This document shows positions 56,735-64,000 of a stretch of 64,000 nt of DNA, one piece after another. The notes beneath the pieces are model-generated. The model was not told where the DNA came from. It worked only from the letters and a program-made list of their open reading frames with translations, and ran no database searches. The stretch comes from Glandiceps talaboti. Lineage: Eukaryota; Hemichordata; Enteropneusta; Spengelidae. A program made the translations under genes and the position numbers. Location: NCBI RefSeq assembly GCF_964340395.1, contig NC_135560.1, positions 921,001-985,000 on the forward strand, in the 5' to 3' direction. Within the stretch, counting starts at the first letter, position 1, and every line of letters begins with the position of its first letter.

Positions 56735-56961
56735 CTATTTCCATAATGTTCATAAAGAATGTAAATTGGGGCAAACTGGTCAAAGTATATTAATCTCATC
56801 ACAGCTGCTCTTAAAGGCATATTAGCTGCAACGGGGACTATTTTTTTGGGTATTTTCTTTCATTTAAAAATACGCTAAAACTAAACTGTAAATGGACCAA
56901 TCCCTCTAATTAGAAGATTTACTTGTCTACTAGTCGTCAATATTACTCCAAAGTGACATAC

Positions 56962-57012
56962 GGGAGCTGTAAAACATTCGGCTGATTTACTTCTTTTCAA
57001 ACCGCCCGCCAT
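56962..57012 (-). CDS. Candidate first coding exon, minus strand (17 codons)
   Basis: ATG at 57012 opens MAGGLKRSKSAECFTAP and runs in phase 0 to a GTATGT donor after 56962. The context CAAATATGGCGGGCGG resembles a YY1-type initiator/start site. No later exon was recognised between here and the UBA6 exon at 52605, and that exon does not fit in phase. I do not recognise the peptide. It may be a chance ORF near a promoter. Confidence 0.3.
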
Positions 57013-57180
57013 ATTTGTTGACATCGATAGAGGCCAGTAATGTGATAGTGATGTCATCATTACGCGATATACTGAGGGATCGTGCCCATCAAGAGATGTC
57101 AACAATGACATGCCTAGCGCTAAAGGGTCACGGAACGTGTGGGATTGCTAAGCAGTTTTTGGACTGATTTACTGCTGAAA
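57013..57180. promoter_or_regulatory. Possible bidirectional promoter
   Basis: Between the minus-strand candidate start at 57012 and the plus-strand candidate first exon ending at 57230. Contains a CRE-like TGATGTCATCA near 57050 and several CpGs (ACGCGAT, CGGAACGTG). Repeats are absent here. The evidence is only motif and position. Confidence 0.3.
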
Positions 57181-57191
57181 TATGTATTACA

Positions 57192-57230
57192 GTGGCATGG
57201 ATAAGCGACGGCGATGATCTGGAATACGAT
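57192..57230 (+). other. Candidate non-coding exon on plus strand with strong donor
   Basis: The sequence after TATTACAG is followed by ATACGAT and a strong GTAAGTATAA donor at 57231. It could be part of a 5' UTR exon leading to the candidate start exon at 58946-59111. No independent support. Confidence 0.25.
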
Positions 57231-57316
57231 GTAAGTATAAACCACATTAATTTTGCATTTTGTAAGAGTCTAACGCCAGTGTAACGCCGATTGCAGTTTG
57301 TGACAAGGCATTCAGT

Positions 57317-57482
57317 AGCTGCAATAATTGTAGCGTTTGCTGTGATTTGAGGGATTTTTCGTCTGTTTTTGTGCCTTTTCGCGTTCCGATGTTTAACCCA
57401 AATAAACACTGGAACACAAAAAGGCACAAAACAGACGAAAAAGACCCCCAAAATCATAGCAAACGCTACAATTATTGCAGCT
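57317..57482. repeat. Foldback hairpin, ~71-bp arms
   Basis: The left arm (57317-57387) begins AGCTGCAATAATTGTAGCG and the right arm (57411-57482) ends CGCTACAATTATTGCAGCT. Arms match about 90 percent with a spacer of about 23 bp. The left arm is related to 6951-7030 inside the Satellite B insertion (both have CTGTTTTTGT and CGTTCCGATGTTT), so it belongs to a dispersed family. Confidence 0.88.
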
Positions 57483-58945
57483 AGGCAATCAGTGAAGTTT
57501 GCTACACACCGTGTCTTTTTAGTGGTCTGAGGTGTAGTCGGACCAAACAGTGAGATACAATTACTAGCAGAACCATGAACACTTGACGCCGGAGAGTGAA
57601 GATATTACTACCAGATCAATAGAAATAAGGGCTGAACTAAATACTTATCAATCCATGTGAAAACGCATTTGCAGTCCATGAATTGCATACATTATTACAT
57701 GTAGATGCCGCGAACACAAGAACGCGTACTGCATGTAAAATGTACCATGTAGAAGTACTGAATACCATTGGTGTATTATCCCCCCAGACGCGAACTAAAT
57801 TTCAGTGAACAAAATTTGGAATGAAAACACCAAAAAAGAAAACAAAATGGCCTGTAACATGTGCACTACAGATTTCTTTCACGATTAATTCAGAAGAATG
57901 ATATATTCCGTCAAATTTCCATATTATACATGTTATACAGCATTTGTTCTATGCACTAATGCAGTTCATCACGAATGGCCTGCAAGTCATGGTGATGCTG
58001 TTTCTCTCCCAAATCAAGACTGTGATGGAAAGCCCTGTCGGCTAATTAACTCCAAGTACATGTATATGTTATAGTCCAGTGCCAGATCTCTCCCTGTAAA
58101 GGCCATTACTAAATGTATTGATTTCAAATATGTGTACCTTCATTACCCTAATAGTTGTTGAGAATTTACCAATGAAAGTGATTCCATTGTTACACCGATT
58201 ATTCTGCTGAAAACCTTTCAGCAAAATATGCTAAAATATTTTTATAAAGTGGAAATACATTGCATATGTATATTTGTAGTATATTGCTAAGCCTCTCCAA
58301 GACACACAGACTTTTGATATAACCTTTAGTTTCCATTATAAAATAACAATCTCCACTTTCATGTTAGTTTTACAAGGATAATACTAAGAAAGGGGCGGGA
58401 CTGTCTGATTCTGATTTCACTGTATAAAACATGTGTCAAAGTGGAGTCTGAAGTTTTATAACACTACAAATATTATTGAATGTTGTAGGTGTCATGGGGA
58501 AAATACTGTCCAATGGTAACTCAAGTCAGTTTCTTTGCCATGCAGGGTAACTTACCTATTCTACACTTTTATTGATTTTACTATCTGTACATCTGTCACA
58601 TTCATGATTTATTGTACATTCCAGCTGTCACTACCGATGTACATATAGAACATATATGTAGGAGTTAAAGTAGAAATACTTAATAGTAGATTTAGTTAGA
58701 TTGTACAGAATGTGGTATAGGCATTGCAGATAGGGACTGACAAATAAAGATAGAGAGTAGAATATTTGAAAGTAGCTCTCAAGCTGAGGTTTACAGTAAG
58801 AACAGAAAGGACAAGTCACACTACATGCCAACTATAAGAATAGATAAATTCCTCATTTTAATATACATTATTTCAAATTATGGCATCACTAAATACTAGC
58901 ATGAAAATAGTGTTGATATATATGATCATGTTTTTACTCTTTCAG
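57483..58945. other. Low-repeat sequence without a recognised gene
   Basis: No tandem array, TE protein or splice-bounded exon with a recognisable peptide. If the candidate at 58946 is real this is its first intron. Confidence 0.45.
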
Positions 58946-59111
58946 ACTCAAATAAATAATCTCAGTGGAGAAATTACAGCCTCTGGATAAGATGACGAGA
59001 AAGGTTGATAGCTAACGACAGAGCCAGGTCTAATGTTCAACCATGTCGTCATACTTGTTGCAACATAACCTGGATGTTATCACCCTGCATGAATACAAAG
59101 TCCCATACTTG
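58946..59111 (+). CDS. Candidate start exon, plus strand (unknown gene)
   Basis: Acceptor TTTTACTCTTTCAG precedes 58946; about 97 bp of 5' UTR contain in-frame stops; ATG at 59043 has A at -3 (CAACCATG). The 23 codons read MSSYLLQHNLDVITLHEYKV then PYL and end in phase 0 at a GTATGT donor. I do not recognise the protein. No following exon was found: the next good acceptor (before 59874) meets a stop after six codons. The gene may extend beyond the window. Confidence 0.4.
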
Positions 59112-60382
59112 GTATGTCATAATGTTTCACTAACTTGTTGAATGTTGTCCACAATTGTAAATATTAGCCATGAAATATGCTTGTTTCCATAATGTATTAA
59201 TAGGCAATGTAATACAGCAATTACCATTGTGTGTTAGATCACTTGCTGATGCATGCATAACATCCCACTCACACTAGCTTTATTACAAGCATGTTAGGAA
59301 AGGTAAACAAAAAAAATCAAAATCTTGGTCCAAATATAGAAACCAAGTAGTACTACAGATACAAGCTGTTACACTTCTGCAATAGTCAGTGGAACCATAA
59401 GTGAACCGAAGTGGACCTTCAAACATCTGTAATTTGTTTATATATTCATAATAATCTATGAGACTATTCTGGCAATATGCTGATGCTGTGATGAGCCTTT
59501 CAATCGATATCGATTTACTTGGTGGGCTTTAAACCCAAGCTTTACAATGCCAAATCAATGGATGGTGAAACATGGTATATTTATATCACAGAGTCTTCAA
59601 AACATAAATAGGAGAGTGAGTATTACTTGTTACTACCATAAAAGCTACTTTGTTGTGGGTAACAGGAATGCAATTATACAGAGGATCAGTATCTAGAATC
59701 ATATATTATTCTAAAATCACATCAGCTCGGCACACATCATCTTTGACCTTTCATAAAAATAAACATTCTCACATAGGTTGAGAATAACCATCACTGGGCA
59801 TTGAGTTTATGACTATGATGAAATCATGAAACACTGGCAATGTACAATTCTAATCTTTCTGTTCTTTCACCAGATGTCATTGTGCTTGCCTTGACAAGAG
59901 TTCACAGATGAGACATACTGATGGTACCATACAAAGACATAAGAGAGACTCATCGTGCATTGCTTCCTATAGCAAATTTATCATTTGGCAGCTTAGTTGT
60001 CCAAAATCTGGGACAGACGAGTCATCCCAAGTTGCTGGGTGTATGCATTTGGGGATAACAACCCTGATCCATGTGGTCAATAGCCTGAAAGGATACTGAG
60101 AAGGCTTGCTGAGATTGTGATTGATCGATGATACAAAGATTGATTGAATACAGTTGACTTTGCCTCTTCTTCAATGAGACAACTTTGATTTACCAATTTG
60201 AGTTTGTGATGGACAAGCAAACAGTTTACTATGTACTACCTTTCTAAGATATATAAACAAACTGATAAGAGTGTCATGATAAACAACATTTGAGAGCTGG
60301 TCTTGTATGTGATTTTGTTGTGTAACAAATTTTATCTTTGTACAAGTCTTTCCTTATTTCACTTTATACAAGGAAAGACCAT
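59112..60382. other. Sequence without a recognised feature
   Basis: No repeat array or convincing exon. A short hairpin (GTCTTTCCTTAT / ATACAAGGAAAGAC) lies near 60345-60379, just past the candidate stop codon at 60383 on the minus strand. Confidence 0.45.
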
Positions 60383-60607
60383 TCATTCTTTAGTTGTAAT
60401 ATTCAATCTTCTAGGATTTTCTTTTGTACGATAGAAGCTATAAGTGATGGAGATGTTGGATGAAGGTGTGATGACAGTCACTTTGGGTCTTGTATTACCA
60501 GTTCCATCTCCCTTTGCATTCCTTGTCTGTCCACCAGCTTTTTTTCCTGATAAAACTGATCTTTCAGATGTCATACAGATGTCTTCTGTTCTAGTCTTGT
60601 CAAACAG
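60383..60607 (-). CDS. Candidate terminal exon, minus strand (unknown gene)
   Basis: Acceptor TTTATTGTAACTGTAG precedes 60607, then 74 codons and a TGA at 60383. The peptide is hydrophilic: LFDKTRTEDICMTSERSVLS, then GKKAGGQTRNAKGDGTG and NTRPKVTVITPSSNISITYS, ending in TTKE. It could be the C-terminal tail of a gene whose other exons lie to the right. No AATAAA was found close downstream on that strand. I do not recognise it; chance is possible. Confidence 0.33.
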   Translation of the reverse strand: MFDKTRTEDICMTSERSVLSGKKAGGQTRNAKGDGTGNTRPKVTVITPSSNISITYSFYRTKENPRRLNITTKE

Positions 60608-60689
60608 CTACAGTTACAATAAAAAGAAATTATTACTGTTGTGATATCTGATTACTTATCACTAAGACAATATAGCACCCAATATAGCA

Positions 60690-60852
60690 TCTATCCATCC
60701 ATCCATCCATCATCCATCCATCCATCCATCCATACATACATACATACATACATACATTTATATTTATATTTATATTTGTATTTGTATTTGTATTTGTATT
60801 TGTATTTGTATTTGTATTTGTATTTGTATTTGTATTTGTATTTGTATTTCTG
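60690..60852. repeat. (CATC)n, (CATA)n and (TTTGTA)n simple repeats
   Basis: Three simple repeats in succession: CATC about 60692-60730, CATA 60731-60757, and a hexamer TTTATA/TTTGTA about 60758-60848. Protein frames here are low complexity only. Confidence 0.95.
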
Positions 60853-61550
60853 TATCTCGCCGATTTTTCCTTTGAAAAAGAATATTTATTCGAAACATCG
60901 GATTTAACAGCTATTTATACGGACTGTTTTATAAGTTCCATTTCTTTCTACATTTGTACATACATACATAGCTAGCCATGTATACACATATATCTATCCA
61001 TGCAAGCATCCATCCATACATATATCAAGCCATTTATATGCATACATTATACATAGGAGTGCAAAAGTAATGGGTAGAACATCTATATTTTATGTGTATG
61101 GTTGTGTCCATGTGTTTGTATATACATTTTGTTTGTCCAGTCAACATACCGTACACCATACATTCATACACACACCACAGGCATGCATGTATAAAGACAT
61201 AGAAATTACATGTCTTTGTCTTTATCATGCAGTGTTTTTGCTAACGTTGGGGAGCCTTCAAGTTGGTAACAGAAAGTGGTAAAAATGGCTCTGTTTCCCT
61301 GTTGAGTCTATGGTAATTTTGTTTGGAACAAAGGTGAAATGAGATGGGAACCCTGTTTGATTATACCTACCTACCGCCCTGAGCAAAAACACTTATGTAT
61401 GCATGACTGTATAGTATATAGTATGTTTGTACGTACATGTACAAACTTGTATTGTATACATATTGACTTTACACCATAAATGCCCATACAAACAGTGATA
61501 CCATACATACATCCATCCATACATATGATATGTACATAGTGCCTACACAT

Positions 61551-61740
61551 AATACATACATACATACATACATACATACATACATACATACATACATACA
61601 TACATACATACATACATAAATACATACATAGATACATACATACATACATACATACATACATACATACATACATACATAGATACATACATACATACATACA
61701 TACATACATGCATACATACATACATACATACATACATACA

Positions 61741-61770
<30 letters not shown>
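61551..61770. repeat. (CATA)n microsatellite, ~220 bp
   Basis: About 54 tetranucleotide units with rare CATAAATA, CATAGATA and CATGCATA interruptions. The neighbouring 200 bp on either side are also rich in CATA/TGTA words. Long minus-strand frames (MYVCMYVC) are artefacts. Confidence 0.97.
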
Positions 61771-61771
<1 letters not shown>

Positions 61772-62285
61772 CTATGGTATGTACACATACATACAAACAT
61801 ACATTTATATTATACACATAGCATACGGCATGCATATGAACATACTCTAAACATATATACAGACATACTCTCATGTTGAACGTATAGCATACATTGACTT
61901 GGACACCAGACATGAATGTATACACACAAATATGAAAACATGCATGCAAACATGTATACTTTATGTTGTACAATTATGAATTATTTCTATAACTTGTACA
62001 TATTCAAAAACATGACAGTAAACAAGAATTTGTATGTAGATTTGTGTTTATAGGAGGTGATCTTATTCAAGATGGAGGTAATCACCTGTGTTGCGCCCCG
62101 GATGTCCAAAACTGCCCTTGCAAACCCTTGCCCGCCCTTGGAATATTCATGAGATTATCACTACTGTGTTGTCCCGGGCGAAGTCATTTAGTTGAACACA
62201 AGGTGTCAATCGTGATAACAAAAGGGCGATTAAAAGTTATCACTGACGGGCAAACGTGTGGCATTGCGGACTAAACTGTGTTTAC

Positions 62286-62322
62286 CTTTGGATAGCATCT
62301 CCACCAAATCTTTACAAGCCAT
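62286..62322 (-). CDS. Candidate first coding exon, minus strand (12 codons)
   Basis: ATG at 62322 reads MACKDLVEMLSK and ends in phase 1 at AAAG with a GTAAAC donor. Upstream (62323-62420) is without ATG in frame, and the downstream 62050-62280 is relatively GC-rich, as near promoters. The candidate terminal exon at 60607 does not fit this phase. Unknown gene; low confidence. Confidence 0.3.
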
Positions 62323-63957
62323 GATTAGTAAAAATCACGAAACAAAGTGGTACTATATGAATGTCGAAATATCCCCTTGCCCAGTGCGCAAATCTCTTAC
62401 CGCAATGTAGCAAGGCCACATTCAAAACCCGTTATCTCCAGCTAGAAAATTACGTTGTTCAAAATCGTATGAAACGTACACGCAACGGGTCCTACTAATT
62501 GCGAGTCCTAGTAATTACTACCCAGGAGTTTTGGGATGATACGATCAAATATATCATTTTATACCCGTCCTATGTTTGACAGAAATGTCACTTTTAAATT
62601 CACATCGATGATTACTACTGCATACATCGTAAACTAAACTAAATTATACGGAATCATGGATATCACATTTCATGGAGAGTTCATGACCTGTGCATCATGT
62701 GTTACTGTATCTAATTCAAAATAACCTTTTTCCAAATTCATAAATGTGTGTGAATACTCTGATCAATAGTGTTGCTTGACCAAAGTTCAATATATTTATT
62801 GTTATTGTTCATGTACATGGTGCATGCCTTTCTCGAAGTACGGAGGTTCACATGGAAAGATTAATAAACTGTATCATGAACGACACAAAAAAACGGACTA
62901 AATTTTGTATAAGATGAAACACCTTGTCCAATCACTGTTACCCCTTTGTAAACCAGATTACTTTCATTTGTTTCAAACAGAACAGCATACCTATGGTCAT
63001 ATTACCACATTTACCTAGTTTAAGTTGAAATTAAAATATCTTTCATCTAAATCAATGATTTAATGGTTTCTATTGTCTTTAACCCAGCACTTTAACAAAA
63101 CCAACTTTACAAGGTTAGATACAAAGGACAGCGTTCCAAATTGATACAATAAAACGTGAATAACAAAACAAAAGAAGGAAACTGATCAAACAATGGAGAA
63201 AACTATTATTAGTTGGAGAATAATTTGCTAGTAAAGCATTTTTGATGTATTTCTTAAGAACAACATTAATAGTAATGAGCGTCGGTACGCGGAGATGATA
63301 ATCTGATGATAACCGACGTTCTACGTTTTGTTGTTCTCCCTTATCATAAAATATTTCAGAATAAGTAATTACACCGATCCAGCTAGAATAAATAGTATTT
63401 TTCCAATAAACTTATCTGTCTAAATAATAATACAACGTGATATCGACTTTACGAAATAAATTGCGTAATTACGAAGAGTTCGACACTCTGTTAACCCCAA
63501 TATTCATATGTCTCCTCAGGCTATACCAGACCTGTGCTTCGATTAAGTTTACGTGTGTCAATACACCGTCTACAGTGTAGAATATTTAATTTGTGAACGC
63601 GTTTTATGAATACTTATTTTTGTGTCGAAACTAAACACTAACTGGCAGTGGTCCAACATACACTTGGTGATCGGCACCACTAGTGCACTCCGCTGTAGGT
63701 CAAGGACATGTCACTACATTTCGTGCTCACTACGTGTTCTTCGATGCAACAGTGTAGCATGAACCTAATTTCGTGAGACAGGAGGCTGCCGGTGTGGATG
63801 AATGTACAGCTCGAGAGAACTTGTCTACACCCAAGACGCAAGAGCCGTGTTACCAAGTTCCGGCTTGTACTGTACCTACCAAGAAACATCAGTTGGTGCT
63901 GCCTCTGTCAATTAGTCTTTCACATCCGAACGAGGACATCACATACTTTTGACCTAC
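62323..63957. other. Low-repeat sequence without a recognised gene
   Basis: No repeats or recognised exons; AT-rich with a few CpGs near 63280-63320 and 63660-63850. Confidence 0.45.
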
Positions 63958-64000
63958 CTTTGATGTCACTCTCTTTTAATTCCCACCGCAAAATATCAGG
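63958..64000 (-). CDS. Possible exon at the window edge, minus strand (partial)
   Basis: The open sequence reads PDILRWELKESDIK and ends in phase 1 at AAAG before a consensus GTAGGT donor. The beginning lies beyond the window. The peptide looks codon-like but is not recognised, and its phase does not fit the UBA6 exon at 52605 directly. It is a guess based on donor quality and frame. Confidence 0.3.

Noticed and set aside
56527-56793. 88-codon plus-strand ORF
   Set aside because: It lies across the right arm of the foldback element and a poly-G run; no protein-like features.
60850-60905. Conserved-looking CGAAACATCGG hairpin as a ribozyme or retroelement end
   Set aside because: The short stem is suggestive but no complete hammerhead core or element could be traced.
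60641-60907. 88-codon ORF with repeated Leu-Tyr
   Set aside because: Translation of (TTTGTA)n and CATC/CATA repeats.
61371-61973. 200-codon minus-strand ORF rich in Met-Tyr-Val-Cys
   Set aside because: Translation of a (CATA)n microsatellite.

Overview
This window is eukaryotic nuclear DNA: AT-rich, intron-containing and dominated by satellites and transposons. A vertebrate-style ubiquitin E1 of the UBA6 type, several Jockey-supergroup LINEs and a Penelope-like element suggest a marine invertebrate animal. That assignment is inference; no species can be named from the sequence alone.

The only host gene I can identify firmly is UBA6 on the minus strand. Seven consecutive exons (52605 down to 8953) all have GT/AG borders, and every internal phase fits the next exon. 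Together they encode about 326 residues: the end of the active adenylation domain, the catalytic-cysteine half-domain with the active-site Cys codon at 52467-52469, and the adenylation-domain crossover. The N-terminal half (about 580 residues in the human protein) and the C-terminal ubiquitin-fold domain are not visible. They must lie to the right and left of the window, or be missing from the assembly. Introns reach 18.3 kb and hold most of the mobile and satellite DNA.

Layout. 1-8917: two satellites, a 61-bp unit with a 1625-bp higher-order repeat and a 52-bp unit; the second is split by a 2.5-kb insertion carrying internal inverted repeats. 8953-9146: UBA6 exon. 9341-12517: broken LINE. 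12985-14277: 36-bp minisatellite that stays open in one frame for 430 codons, with a perfect 292-bp duplication at its right end. 15776-15896: UBA6 exon. 16567-17288: Harbinger-type MITE. 17.7-22.1 kb: two copies of a long dispersed repeat around the UBA6 exon at 19433-19574. 22325-26827: 53-bp satellite in two blocks. 27.6-33 kb: nested DNA-transposon-like repeats, then a UBA6 exon at 33348-33411. 34-46.6 kb: dispersed modules, a 5'-truncated LINE with an unbroken RT frame, a Penelope-like element with a GIY-YIG domain, and a LINE whose ORF2 contains a 27-copy, 59-bp tandem expansion of its own coding sequence. 46.6-50.6 kb: a two-ORF LINE with an internal RT deletion. 51735-52605: three UBA6 exons. 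52652-56032: 26-bp and 37-bp satellites starting about 47 bp upstream of the catalytic-Cys exon. 56036-56690: foldback element. From 57 kb on, DNA is less repetitive and holds weakly supported first or last exons of other genes, including a possible bidirectional promoter near 57.1 kb.

No tRNA, rRNA, CRISPR array or prokaryotic operon was recognised. Splice models rest on reading the sequence; transcript data were not available.
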